A DNA stretch of 64,000 nucleotides from Bacillota bacterium (GTDB taxonomy: Bacteria > Bacillota > Clostridia > Acetivibrionales > DTU013): assembly GCA_023426125.1 (NCBI GenBank), contig JAFABI010000060.1, positions 62,001-126,000 of the forward strand, read 5' to 3'. Positions 35,504-43,817 of this stretch are shown here, in pieces. Every line of letters begins with the position of its first letter. Position 1 is the stretch's first letter. A program made the translations under genes and the position numbers. Below the pieces are notes generated by a model. The model saw only the letters and a program-made list of their open reading frames with translations, was not told where the DNA came from and did not search any database.

Positions 35504-36115
35504 TTATCCGGCAAGCTTTCCGGCAATCTCAGCCACGCGTTTTCCCTGGAATCTTGCAGCCTCAAGCTCGATGGCGGAAGGTTGTCTTTCTCCGGCCCCG
35601 CCGGCGATGGTGGATGCGCCGTAAGGGCTTCCGCCCTTGATCTCGTCAATTCCCATCTGGCCTGCGAAGCTATAAGGCAGTCCGACAAGAATCATTCCAT
35701 GGTGCAGCAGTACGGTATGAAAGCTCAGAATGGTGGATTCCTGCCCGCCGTGCTGCGTGGCGGAGCTGGTGAAAACGCTTCCCACCTTCCCGATCAACCC
35801 GCCTTTTGCCCAGATGCCGCCGGTTGCGTCCAGAAACGCTTTCATCTGTGCCGCCATATTTCCATACCGGGTCGGAGTTCCGAAAATGATGGCATCATAC
35901 TCCGTCAACTCATCAACGGTGCAGACGGGAATATGACTGAAAGCTTTTTGAGCTTCCGATGCGCCTATGCTTTCAAGCAGGCTGGCCGGCAGTGTTTCGG
36001 GAACGCGCCTGATGGAGACGGCCGCACCCTCCACCTGAGCCGCACCTTCGGCAGCGGCTTCCGCCATCTTATAGATATGTCCATATGTAGAATAGAATAA
36101 AACCAGAATTTTCAT
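35504..36115 (-). CDS. wrbA: NAD(P)H:quinone oxidoreductase, WrbA-type flavodoxin
   Basis: 203 residues. The FMN phosphate loop is LFYSTYGHIYKMA near the N-terminus. Other WrbA blocks are YDAIIFGTPTRYGNMAAQMK, FTSSATQHGGQESTIL and GAGERQPSAIELEAARFQG. WrbA is a tetrameric FMN enzyme that reduces quinones by two electrons, protecting against redox cycling. It has its own ribosome site (GAAGGTAT) and is a single gene. The downstream palindrome at 35407-35466 is the only 3' structure. Confidence 0.94.
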   Translation of the reverse strand: MKILVLFYSTYGHIYKMAEAAAEGAAQVEGAAVSIRRVPETLPASLLESIGASEAQKAFSHIPVCTVDELTEYDAIIFGTPTRYGNMAAQMKAFLDATGGIWAKGGLIGKVGSVFTSSATQHGGQESTILSFHTVLLHHGMILVGLPYSFAGQMGIDEIKGGSPYGASTIAGGAGERQPSAIELEAARFQGKRVAEIAGKLAG

Positions 36116-36193
36116 ATTCGATACCTTCTTTCAAATTTTAGTTTCTATGATTATATTTACACAAAATCGATCATTTAAACAAAAATTTACACT

Positions 36194-36952
36194 TTATTTT
36201 CCGGATAATCCGGCCTCCAACAGCTTGTGCAACTCTTCCGTCTCCGCGCTGCTTGCGCAATTGATGAAATAGCTTTCGCCGTCATATTCAAAATAGACAT
36301 AGGGCGGCCTGGAAGTATCTACAAATAGCATTGCCTTCTCAATTTCCTCCAGTTCGAAATGTCCCTTATACATTGTCCCGAGGCCTGAGCCGTTGGACTT
36401 GTATGTAATTTCAGGCATGGTGCTTTTAAGCTGCAGCTTGCTGATTTTTTCAAGCGGTATCTCTTTTCCATACATGCCGGAAATTTTAAGGACCTCTGAC
36501 TCCAGGGTATACCCGGCCGGTTTGCTGCTGGCGTTGAGAAGAACGATGACTCCTCCGGTAATCACAACCAGAAGCGCTATTGTCAAAATAAGCGTTACCC
36601 TGGTTTTCATTGTCATAGTCCCTCCGGAATTCCGGGTATTCCCATCGAATTTTTGGGCTCCGATGAGCGTATAAATCGTTACCGGGACGATCAATGCAAA
36701 TGCAATTCCTGCAAAAACGATCTGCTTCAGAATGAGCATGGTACCTGCCGCAAGGATGATGGCCGCCAGTACAAAAAGGATATTTGCAATAAATGAACCC
36801 AGATTTTTAACATCCACTTTCTTTTTATTTTCCTCGGACATGGTGTTGTATCCGGCAATCAGCCAGTAGGCTTTCTTATACTTGATCAAAAGCCCCAAAC
36901 CGGCAAAGATAACCGCAGGAATAGCGGCGACAGGCAAAAATAAGATTTCCAT
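36194..36952 (-). CDS. membrane protein with DUF3784-like N-terminus and PH-like C-terminal domain
   Basis: 252 residues. Residues 1-100 form three helices with the DUF3784-type segment KYKKAYWLIAGYNTMSEENK. A further helix (TLILTIALLVVITGGVIVLL) follows at about 118-140. The C-terminal 100 residues are beta-rich (EIPLEKISKLQLKSTMPEIT, VYFEYDGESYFINCAS), as in bacterial PH domains. Function unknown. It is divergent from a YtrA-type regulator/ABC operon, and DUF3784 proteins often sit near such operons. It may be an accessory of cell-envelope stress, but this is guesswork. Confidence 0.75.
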   Translation of the reverse strand: MEILFLPVAAIPAVIFAGLGLLIKYKKAYWLIAGYNTMSEENKKKVDVKNLGSFIANILFVLAAIILAAGTMLILKQIVFAGIAFALIVPVTIYTLIGAQKFDGNTRNSGGTMTMKTRVTLILTIALLVVITGGVIVLLNASSKPAGYTLESEVLKISGMYGKEIPLEKISKLQLKSTMPEITYKSNGSGLGTMYKGHFELEEIEKAMLFVDTSRPPYVYFEYDGESYFINCASSAETEELHKLLEAGLSGK

Positions 36953-36990
36953 AGGACCTCCATGTTTTTGAGTAGACTTTACGCATTCCT

Positions 36991-36996
36991 ATTATA
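36991..36996 (-). promoter_or_regulatory. extended -10 promoter of the DUF3784-like gene
   Basis: Minus strand TGGTATAAT gives an extended -10 about 40 bases before the ATG; the -35 region is poor. Confidence 0.5.
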
Positions 36997-37117
36997 CCAT
37001 TTTCTTCTAGGCAAAGCCATCTTTACGATGCTGTAATAAATTTACGGCATATAAATCTGTAAGGACGGCCATTGGACGTCCGATATACCCGCTTTTTGCG
37101 CAGCTTTGTAAAAAGCC

Positions 37118-37160
37118 TTGACATTTTTGTACATACCGTATATACTGTATATAAACAGTA
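37118..37160 (+). promoter_or_regulatory. promoter with operator dyad for the second YtrA-type operon
   Basis: -35 TTGACA (37118-37123), 17-nt spacer, -10 TATACT (37141-37146). A perfect dyad TACTGT-ATATAA-ACAGTA (37143-37160) overlaps the -10 and the start point, an ideal operator position for the GntR protein encoded next. Confidence 0.9.
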
Positions 37161-37199
37161 GCTGCTAATGGCCGGTATACAGGAGGGATGATGGGCTTC

Positions 37200-37574
37200 A
37201 TGAACATAATAGTCTCGAACTCGTCGCAGGAACCTATCTATGAACAGATAGCCACCCAGATAAAAAACATGATTATGCGGGGAGAGCTGGGAGAGGATGA
37301 TGCGCTTCCTTCCATAAGAAACCTGGCCAGGGAGCTTCAAATCAGTGTCATCACGACCAAAAGGGCTTACGAGGAATTGGAAAGGGACGGCTATATCCTT
37401 TCGGTTCCGGGCAAAGGCTCCTTTGTGGCGGCACAGAACAAAGAGCTTTTAAAGGAAATCAGGCTCAAGATTGTGGAGGAAAAGCTTGCGGAGGCTGTGG
37501 ATGCCGGCAAGTCAATTGATCTTAGCCTTGACGAAATGCAGGAAATGCTGAAATTGCTATATGAGGAGGTATAG
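37200..37574 (+). CDS. GntR-family regulator, YtrA subfamily (second)
   Basis: 124 residues if read from the ATG at 37200 (MNIIVSNSSQEPIYEQIATQ), the usual start for this family. In-frame ATGs at 37188 and 37191 lie on top of or only 3 nt from the GGAGGG site, so the start is uncertain. The winged-helix domain shows SIRNLARELQISVITTKRAY and DGYILSVPGKGSFVA. A C-terminal helix follows. It should repress its own operon through the TACTGT/ACAGTA dyad. The ATPase gene starts 1 nt after its stop. Confidence 0.9.
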   Translation: MNIIVSNSSQEPIYEQIATQIKNMIMRGELGEDDALPSIRNLARELQISVITTKRAYEELERDGYILSVPGKGSFVAAQNKELLKEIRLKIVEEKLAEAVDAGKSIDLSLDEMQEMLKLLYEEV

Positions 37575-37575
37575 T

Positions 37576-38454
37576 ATGGCTCCGGTTCTGGAAGTGAAAG
37601 GTCTGACAAAGGAATTTAAGGATTTTCGGCTGAACAGCATCGATTTTACCCTGGAAAAGGGATATATTATGGGTTTTATCGGCCCAAACGGGGCGGGAAA
37701 GAGCACAACCATAAAGCTGATATTAAATCTGTTGAAAAAGGACGGCGGAGATATCCGGATCTTTGGTCTTGATCATCTCAAGCATGAGAATGAAATAAAA
37801 AATAAAATCGGGTTTGTTTTTGATGAAAACTATTTTTATGAAGAACTCACCATCGACGAAATGAAAAGCGTTGTGGCCCCTTTTTACAAGACCTGGGATA
37901 ACGGCGCTTTTACCAGATATTTAAAGGAATTCGGGCTGCCGGCCAAAAAGAAGATCAAGGAGTTGTCCAAAGGTATGAAAATGAAATTCTCACTGGCTGT
38001 GGCACTTTCTCACAGGTGTGAGCTTCTCATCATGGATGAGCCGACCTCGGGACTTGATCCCGTGGTACGAAGCGAGCTTCTGGACATTTTATCCGGTTTG
38101 ATACAGGCGGAGAGCATGGGTATCTTCTTTTCAACCCATATCACCTCTGACCTTGATAAAATTGCCGACTACATTACCTTCCTGCACAATGGGGAAATCG
38201 TGCTCTCAGCCGCCAAGGATGACATCCTTGAGAATTATGGGCTTGTCAAAGGAAAAAAAGAGCTTCTGGACAGTAACACACGCAAGTATTTCATCGGCAT
38301 CAAGGAAAACAGCTTTGGCTTCGAAGGCCTGGTAAACGACAAGCAGAAAATAAGGAGGCTGTTTAAGGAGCAGGTAATCTTTGAAAAGCCTTCCCTTGAA
38401 GATATCATGCTGTATTTCACAAGGAGGAATTCCAATGTTGCAACTGATTGTTAA
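37576..38454 (+). CDS. ABC transporter ATP-binding protein (second exporter)
   Basis: 292 residues from the ATG at 37576 (GAGGAGGT site). Walker A GPNGAGKSTT, signature LSKGMKMKFSLA, Walker B LLIMDEPTSGLD, switch His in FFSTHITSDL. A C-terminal extension of about 70 residues contains KGKKELLDSNTRKYFIGIKE. It is a BcrA/YtrB-type exporter ATPase, about the same length as the one at 1662. The 3' end overlaps the permease gene by 20 nt, so translation is coupled. Confidence 0.94.
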   Translation: MAPVLEVKGLTKEFKDFRLNSIDFTLEKGYIMGFIGPNGAGKSTTIKLILNLLKKDGGDIRIFGLDHLKHENEIKNKIGFVFDENYFYEELTIDEMKSVVAPFYKTWDNGAFTRYLKEFGLPAKKKIKELSKGMKMKFSLAVALSHRCELLIMDEPTSGLDPVVRSELLDILSGLIQAESMGIFFSTHITSDLDKIADYITFLHNGEIVLSAAKDDILENYGLVKGKKELLDSNTRKYFIGIKENSFGFEGLVNDKQKIRRLFKEQVIFEKPSLEDIMLYFTRRNSNVATDC

Positions 38455-39094
38455 GGATATGTTGATTCAGAAGAAGACGCTTTTATTGGGGCTTTTTTAT
38501 GTCATCCTTATGGTTGTGGCAATGCAAAGCTCAGCAACAGCCATGCTGCCGACAGGTGTGATGGCATTGACCTATATACTGATGATGACAGCGTGCGCCC
38601 ATGAAGACAAGAGTAAGGCCGATATTCTGCTGAATAGCCTGCCCGTGGGAAGGCCTTTCATCGTCATGGCGAAATATTTGTCTGTTTTTGTCTATGCAGC
38701 GCTTGGGGTTATCTACTACATGCTTGTCACCGGTATCATCAATGCCGTTGGCATCCCGCTGAGAACCTATCCTGTAACCGCCGAAGGCCTGGTTGGAGCG
38801 TTGTTTGCCGTTTCTTTCATCATCAGTATTTATTTTCCCGCCTTCTTCAAGATGGGCTATATCCGGTCAAAATTCATAAATTTTATCATGTTTTTTGTAA
38901 TCTTCTTTGGCATCGGCGCCTTGGCCTCTGTATTTAACGCGGAAACGGACAGCGCTCTTGTCAGCGGAATCAAGGAATTTTTATCCGGCCTTTCGGAGTT
39001 CCAGGCAGTCGCCGGGATTCTGGCAATCATCCTTTTGATGCTTGCGGGCTCCTACCTGCTTTCGGTCAGGTTTTACAAAAGCAGAGAGTTTTGA
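38435..39094 (+). CDS. ABC-2 type permease (second exporter)
   Basis: 219 residues from the ATG at 38435 (AAGGAGG site). Six hydrophobic segments: LLLGLFYVILMVVAMQSSA, VMALTYILMMTACAHEDK, FVYAALGVIYYMLVTGII, LVGALFAVSFIISIYFPAFF, FINFIMFFVIFFGIGALAS and AVAGILAIILLMLAGSYLL. The motif HEDKSKADILLNSLPVGR between helices 2 and 3 is typical of bacitracin- or lantibiotic-type ABC-2 permeases. It dimerises with the preceding ATPase; substrate unknown. Confidence 0.88.
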   Translation: MLQLIVKDMLIQKKTLLLGLFYVILMVVAMQSSATAMLPTGVMALTYILMMTACAHEDKSKADILLNSLPVGRPFIVMAKYLSVFVYAALGVIYYMLVTGIINAVGIPLRTYPVTAEGLVGALFAVSFIISIYFPAFFKMGYIRSKFINFIMFFVIFFGIGALASVFNAETDSALVSGIKEFLSGLSEFQAVAGILAIILLMLAGSYLLSVRFYKSREF

Positions 39095-39133
39095 AGACGG
39101 GAGTATTCTTCTCCTATCTCTTATCAACCTGTG

Positions 39134-39161
39134 AATAAGGATAAAAAAATTTATCCTTATT
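39134..39161 (+). terminator. AT-rich hairpin terminator of the second exporter operon
   Basis: Perfect 12-bp stem AATAAGGATAAA/TTTATCCTTATT around an AAAA loop. It is GC-poor, so it may act together with the stronger hairpin at 39208. Confidence 0.6.
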
Positions 39162-39207
39162 CCGGGAAATGGCCGAATTAAGCACTGTTGAAAATATAAC
39201 GAGGCTA

Positions 39208-39249
39208 AAAAAATGCCGCCGCGTTCTTTCGAACGCAGCGGCATTTTTT
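39208..39249. terminator. strong bidirectional terminator
   Basis: Arms 39208-39226 and 39231-39249: AAAAAATGCCGC-C-GCGTTC / GAACGC-A-GCGGCATTTTTT with a TTTC loop. U-runs exist on both strands. It lies between two R1 repeat segments (39178-39203 and 39255-39358). Confidence 0.92.
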
Positions 39250-39254
39250 ACTTG

Positions 39255-39358
39255 GGAGCACTGAAAATCTTACTTCTGCTTTTTCCGTAAATGCGCCGCT
39301 CCAAGACTGCGTTTGCAGAAAATCTTAGCGGAAGTTATATTTTCACCGGTACTTAAGG
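39255..39358 (+). repeat. R1 interspersed palindromic repeat, copy 3 (best copy)
   Basis: Starts GGAGCACTGAAAATCTTACT and ends TTTTCACCGGTACTTAAGG. The ends are imperfect inverted copies, and the middle has GCGCCGCTCC and TTTGCAGAAAATC. A separate end fragment (39178-39203, TTAAGCACTG, GAAAATATAAC) lies 50 bases upstream in inverted orientation, on the other side of a terminator. Confidence 0.85.
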
Positions 39359-39457
39359 ATGGATCCTTCCCGGATGGGCAAATTATACTGGAAATTACAA
39401 AATTTTTTTTGTATAATAACAGTATAATCCTGTAGCAAGGTTTGGGAGGTGGCAATC

Positions 39458-39688
39458 ATGCATCCGGTTGAGCTGTTTCAATTCATACAGTTCCTTGTTG
39501 TATTTTTTATTGCCGTCTTTCTGGTTTATAGCGTTTATCGGAGTCTGAAACTATCCGGTACATTTGTTAAGCGCCAGAGGGAGCAAAATTCTTTCCGGCG
39601 GGCCGTCCTTTATATGCAAAGCCTTTATTCCGCTGATTTTCTGTGCTTTCACAAGTATAAGATCTGGAAACTTATTCGAATCCCATAA
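39458..39688 (+). CDS. small membrane protein, hypothetical
   Basis: 76 residues from the ATG at 39458 with GGGAGG eight bases upstream. One long hydrophobic segment lies near the N-terminus (FIQFLVVFFIAVFLVYSVY), followed by a very basic tail (KRQREQNSFRRAV, then CFHKYKIWKLIRIP). Two cysteine/tyrosine-rich positions are in the tail. No family is recognised. It lies alone between an R1 and an R2 repeat, with a TATAAT box (39412-39417) ahead. Confidence 0.55.
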   Translation: MHPVELFQFIQFLVVFFIAVFLVYSVYRSLKLSGTFVKRQREQNSFRRAVLYMQSLYSADFLCFHKYKIWKLIRIP

Positions 39689-39729
39689 TTCAATGGCCAA
39701 AAAAGCAGATGAATGATTCCTGTGCTTAG

Positions 39730-39842
39730 TACTACAGCGAAAAAAACATTGATTCATCGGCATTTATGCGCCTTGAAGAAATATCGCGAACGCTTCAGCG
39801 CGCTATTTCTTCATGGATAAAATAAAAATTTTCGCTGTAGTA
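39730..39842. repeat. R2 interspersed element (MITE-like), copy A
   Basis: 113 bp with perfect 14-bp terminal inverted repeats TACTACAGCGAAAA / TTTTCGCTGTAGTA. An inner hairpin pairs CTTGAAGAAATA with the TATTTCTTCATG side. It has no coding capacity. It ends about 60 bases ahead of the MutS-like gene. Similar copies are at 45583 and 61120. Confidence 0.88.
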
Positions 39843-39900
39843 TCAGGAAACAAATATATTTGCCTGGTGCGTGGCATCAGTGCAGGGGAGATGTGAAGAT

Positions 39901-41583
39901 ATGACGTTAATCATCATAATGCTGCTGATTATCGCTTTTTTGACCATATATGACGTGATAAGCAGGAGAAAACTTGCCAAAAGACTGAAAGCGATGATCG
40001 CCGAAAGCTGGGGAAAAGTGCCGGACCAGGTGCCGGGCGAAAGGGAAGCCGCTTCCATTCCGGGCTATTTTGCCAACAGGCGCAGACATAACGGCAATGA
40101 AGTCCATGTAGACAACATAACCTGGGGCGACCTGGAAATGGACAAGGTTTTCAACCGGACCAACAATACGCTTTCAACGGCAGGCGAGGAGTACCTGTAC
40201 AGCCTTTTACGCCATCCGGTCTTTGATGCCGGCGAACTGCGGGAAAGGAGCCGGTTAATCCATTACTTTCAAAAAGAGAAAACCCTCCGGGAAAAGGTGC
40301 AATTCCTGTTTGCCAGGCTTGGCAAGGAAAGAGGCGCCGACGTCTCCGACTATTTTTACGAAGACGAGGGCAAATTCAAGAACAAAGCGCGCTACTACCT
40401 GTTAGCCGGATTTTTGCTTTTGTCCATCTTTTGTATGGCCTTTGTAAATATTAAAATAGGGGCTGCGGCTCTTGCACTGTCACTGATAACCAATGCGACA
40501 GTCTATTACCGGATCAAAAACGCCGTTGAATACCGGTTTATACCTCTGGGCTATATTGTCCAGATGGTTGCTACCGCCAATGGTTTGATCAAATTGAGCA
40601 TTCCCGGACTTCAAGCGTACCGTGACGAGCTTGCCGAAATTCTGAAAAAGGTTGGGAAGATAGGCAAAAAAGGCTTCAGCCTATTGAGCAAAGCCCAGAA
40701 TCCCATCACAGAATATGCAAAATCCTTATTGTTTGCAGAGCTGATCGCGTTTGAAAGCTGCCACAACCTGGTGATTGAAAACCGGACCGGAATACGCCGC
40801 GTCTTTGAAATTCTGGGATACATCGATTCCATGATTTCCATCGCCTCTTACAGAGGCAGCCTGAAGTTCTACTGCGAGCCGGTGTTTATCGAGGGCACGG
40901 AAGGGACAAAGGAAATAAGCGCCGCTGATTTATACCACCCTTTGATTGCAGAGCCGGTGGCAAACACCTTCGGCTTTAAAAGGCCCGTCCTGGTTACAGG
41001 CTCAAACGCCTCCGGCAAATCAACTTTTCTGAAGGCGGCTGCAATCAACGCTATCCTTGCCCAGTCGGCGGTTACCTGCCTTGCCGGGGAATTCCGCCTA
41101 TCCCGGTGCATGGTCTATACATCCATGGCGCTTAAGGACAATCTTATAAATAAAGAAAGTTATTTTATCGTAGAGCTGAAATCCCTGAAAAGAATTATTG
41201 ATGCCGTACAAACAGGGATGCCCTGCCTGTGCATTGTCGATGAGGTATTAAGGGGAACCAACACGGTTGAAAGGATTGCAGCTTCCTCGGAAGTATTGGC
41301 TTCATTGGGGGCCGGGAATTGCATATGCCTGGCTGCCACGCATGACATCGAGCTGGCGTCGATTCTTGAAGGGACCTATGAGAACTACCATTTCAGGGAG
41401 GAAGTGACCGCAGAGAACAGAGTTCTTTTTGATTATATCCTTTACCCTGGGAAAAGCAATACGAAAAATGCCTTGAAATTGCTGAAAATAATGGGGTATG
41501 ACAGCCGCATCGTCAGCCGGGCTCAAGCCCGGTCGGATAAATTCATGCGGGAAGGCGTCTGGGAAAAGGCAGACGGGGATTAA
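39901..41583 (+). CDS. membrane-anchored MutS-family ATPase
   Basis: 560 residues from the ATG at 39901 (GGGGAG ten bases upstream); an in-frame GTG at 39871 adds ten residues. The C-terminal MutS ATPase domain has Walker A GSNASGKST (367-375) and Walker B CIVDEVLRGTN with Asp447-Glu448. It also has a lever-type region but no mismatch-recognition domain and no Smr domain. The unusual part is membrane helices: one at the very N-terminus (TLIIIMLLIIAFLTIY) and a hairpin at about 170-215 (YYLLAGFLLLSIFCMAFVNI). This places it in the poorly studied MutS-like branch with membrane segments. A role in DNA repair is not implied. Confidence 0.82.
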   Translation: MTLIIIMLLIIAFLTIYDVISRRKLAKRLKAMIAESWGKVPDQVPGEREAASIPGYFANRRRHNGNEVHVDNITWGDLEMDKVFNRTNNTLSTAGEEYLYSLLRHPVFDAGELRERSRLIHYFQKEKTLREKVQFLFARLGKERGADVSDYFYEDEGKFKNKARYYLLAGFLLLSIFCMAFVNIKIGAAALALSLITNATVYYRIKNAVEYRFIPLGYIVQMVATANGLIKLSIPGLQAYRDELAEILKKVGKIGKKGFSLLSKAQNPITEYAKSLLFAELIAFESCHNLVIENRTGIRRVFEILGYIDSMISIASYRGSLKFYCEPVFIEGTEGTKEISAADLYHPLIAEPVANTFGFKRPVLVTGSNASGKSTFLKAAAINAILAQSAVTCLAGEFRLSRCMVYTSMALKDNLINKESYFIVELKSLKRIIDAVQTGMPCLCIVDEVLRGTNTVERIAASSEVLASLGAGNCICLAATHDIELASILEGTYENYHFREEVTAENRVLFDYILYPGKSNTKNALKLLKIMGYDSRIVSRAQARSDKFMREGVWEKADGD

Positions 41584-41603
41584 TCCTTTTAGGTCCCATG
41601 CGG

Positions 41604-41631
41604 GGAAAGACGCCCCTGCAGGCGTTTTTCC
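41604..41631 (+). terminator. intrinsic terminator after the MutS-like gene
   Basis: GGAAAGACGCC / GGCGTTTTTCC stem (41604-41614/41621-41631, one G-U) with a CCTGCA loop; the descending arm contains the T-run. The rest of 41632-41755 is GC-rich and holds no feature I can support. Confidence 0.7.
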
Positions 41632-41755
41632 TCCTGCCCTTTCCCCCCCGGCCGCCGGCGTTCTACAGCCGGATCCTGCCAAGGACAACGCAGGCCAGAC
41701 CATACGGCTTATTTTGCACTGCAAAAATAGCCATTGCAAATCAATTTTCGCATAC

Positions 41756-41785
41756 TTGTACAGGCAAAAACTATCGTGCTATAGT
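41756..41785 (+). promoter_or_regulatory. candidate promoter of the third importer
   Basis: -35 TTGTAC (41756-41761), 18-nt spacer, -10 TATAGT (41780-41785), 72 bases ahead of the first permease. Confidence 0.55.
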
Positions 41786-41857
41786 GATGTCAGCAGGTTC
41801 AAATGCGGCTTATGATTGCACAAACGCTTTCAGGCGGCGGATTGGATGGTCATTTAA

Positions 41858-42796
41858 ATGGTTAAAGCGCAAACCTTACGGCACAGGAACATTTCCACAA
41901 CATTCAAAAGCATTCTGTCAAACTGGCAGTTGTATTTATTTGTGCTTCCGGCGGCAGCCTATTATCTGATACTGCAATATTGGCCCATGTACGGCCTGCA
42001 GATCGCCTTCAAGAATTTTAATGCCGCACTGGGATTTGAAGCCAGTAAATGGGTGGGCTTCACACACTTTGAAAGACTATTTCATTCCTATTTCTTCGGC
42101 GATTTGATGATAAATACACTGAGAACCAGTCTTCTGACCCTGTTGATCGGATTTCCGGCGCCCATATTGCTGGCGCTGCTCATCAATGAACTGAGAAACG
42201 TGGTTTACAAAAAAACCGTACAAACCATAACCTATGCGCCTTATTTTATCTCCTCCGTTGTCATGGTTGGAATCGTCATCCTCTTTCTTTCGCCCAGCAG
42301 CGGTGTTGTCAACCATGTAATTAAATTGCTGGGTCATGAGCCTATTGCATTCATGCAGAAACCGGAGATGTTTACAGGGATTTATGTGATTACCAAGGTA
42401 TGGCAGGATTCGGGGTGGAATGCGGTTATTTTTTTCGCTGCTTTGGCTTCGGTTGATAAAGAGCTGTATCAAGCTGCGTTCATTGACGGGGCAAATAAGC
42501 TTCAGCGGATTATACATATCAACCTGCCGGCCATCGTACCCACCATCATCGTTTTGCTTATTTTAAAATGCGGCTCTCTGATGGACTTGAGCTATGAAAT
42601 GATTTATCTGATGCAGAATCCGACAAATCTCAGCACTTCGGAGGTTATATCGACCTATGTCTATAAAGCCGGGCTGCTGAATGCGGATTACAGCTTCGCA
42701 ACGGCCGTCGGATTGTTTAATTCAGTGATCAATTGTGCCCTTTTAATTACTGTAAATGGGATCGTACGCAGGTTTAAAGCAGGGAGTCTATGGTAA
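41858..42796 (+). CDS. ABC sugar permease, LplB type (third importer)
   Basis: 312 residues. The first helix LYLFVLPAAAYYLILQYWPM leads into GLQIAFKNFNAALGFEASKW. The EAA loop is QAAFIDGANKLQRIIHINLP. The ending is FKAGSLW, as in other LplB-type subunits. The start at 41858 has only a weak ribosome site (GGATGG). Here the gene order is permease, permease, binding protein, as in the second importer, with no regulator between. Confidence 0.92.
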   Translation: MVKAQTLRHRNISTTFKSILSNWQLYLFVLPAAAYYLILQYWPMYGLQIAFKNFNAALGFEASKWVGFTHFERLFHSYFFGDLMINTLRTSLLTLLIGFPAPILLALLINELRNVVYKKTVQTITYAPYFISSVVMVGIVILFLSPSSGVVNHVIKLLGHEPIAFMQKPEMFTGIYVITKVWQDSGWNAVIFFAALASVDKELYQAAFIDGANKLQRIIHINLPAIVPTIIVLLILKCGSLMDLSYEMIYLMQNPTNLSTSEVISTYVYKAGLLNADYSFATAVGLFNSVINCALLITVNGIVRRFKAGSLW

Positions 42797-42851
42797 AAAG
42801 ACGGGTTCTTCGCCCTTGCTGCATTAAAGGATCATTCTGGAGGGAAGACTT

Positions 42852-43748
42852 ATGAAAAACCAATCCATCGGTGACAGGGTATTCGATACCTCAAATTCGA
42901 TAATTACATTCGTAACAATGCTGACAGTGCTGTATCCGTTGCTGTATATTCTGAGCGCGTCCGTCAGCGATCCGACTTACGTTCAATCCGGCAAGATGTG
43001 GCTTTTCCCAAAAGGCTTCACGCTGGAAGGCTATGAGAGGCTGCTGCAATATGACGAGATATGGCTCGGATATTTCAATGCGATTTTGTATACCGTGATT
43101 GGGACGATGGTTAATCTGGCCGTCACACTGCCATGTGCATATGCTTTATCCCGCAAGGATTTTCTAGGACGTAATTTTCTTTTCATTGCAATTTTAATTA
43201 CGATGTTTTTTAACGGCGGCATGATACCGACATATCTAGTCATAAAGCAGTTGGGACTGCTGGATACAAGACTGATGATGTTCATTACCGGCGCCACATC
43301 GGCGTACAATTTGATTGTCTGCCGTACCTTTTTCAGTACGACCATCCCCGTCGAAATGCAAGAGGCCGGTTTCATGGACGGGTGTTCAAATTCCCGGTTC
43401 TTTTTCAGCATCATTCTACCTCTTTCAAAGCCGATTATTGCCGTTATGTGCCTGTTTTTCGGCGTGTGGCACTGGAACAATTATTTCCACTCGATGATTT
43501 ACCTGAGTCGAAGAGAGTTATATCCGCTGCAGCTTTTCCTCAGAGAGATCCTGGTGCAGCAGCAAATATCCGTACAGATGATGGCTGCGGGCGACACTGC
43601 TGTCGATGCGCTTGACAAGCAGGCAAGAGTTGCGGAAATGGTGAAATACAGCTCCATCATCGTTGCAACCCTGCCGGTAATCGCAGTATATCCGTTTTTA
43701 CAGAAATTTTTTGTACAGGGTGTCACCCTCGGGGCGGTGAAAGGCTAA
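42852..43748 (+). CDS. ABC sugar permease, YtcP type (third importer)
   Basis: 298 residues, CTGGAGGG site. Blocks: YPLLYILSASVSDPTYVQSG, GGMIPTYLVIKQLGLLDTR and QKFFVQGVTLGAVKG at the end. The EAA loop (EAGFMDGCSNSRFFFSIILP) is divergent, with Gly-Cys in place of the usual Gly-Ala, which might tune ATPase docking. It pairs with the permease 55 bp upstream. Confidence 0.92.
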   Translation: MKNQSIGDRVFDTSNSIITFVTMLTVLYPLLYILSASVSDPTYVQSGKMWLFPKGFTLEGYERLLQYDEIWLGYFNAILYTVIGTMVNLAVTLPCAYALSRKDFLGRNFLFIAILITMFFNGGMIPTYLVIKQLGLLDTRLMMFITGATSAYNLIVCRTFFSTTIPVEMQEAGFMDGCSNSRFFFSIILPLSKPIIAVMCLFFGVWHWNNYFHSMIYLSRRELYPLQLFLREILVQQQISVQMMAAGDTAVDALDKQARVAEMVKYSSIIVATLPVIAVYPFLQKFFVQGVTLGAVKG

Positions 43749-43817
43749 ACTTGCCCGAGGTTATTGGCGGAATAGTACATGAAAATGTATTATAATATAA
43801 AAAAAGGAGCGGAAAGT

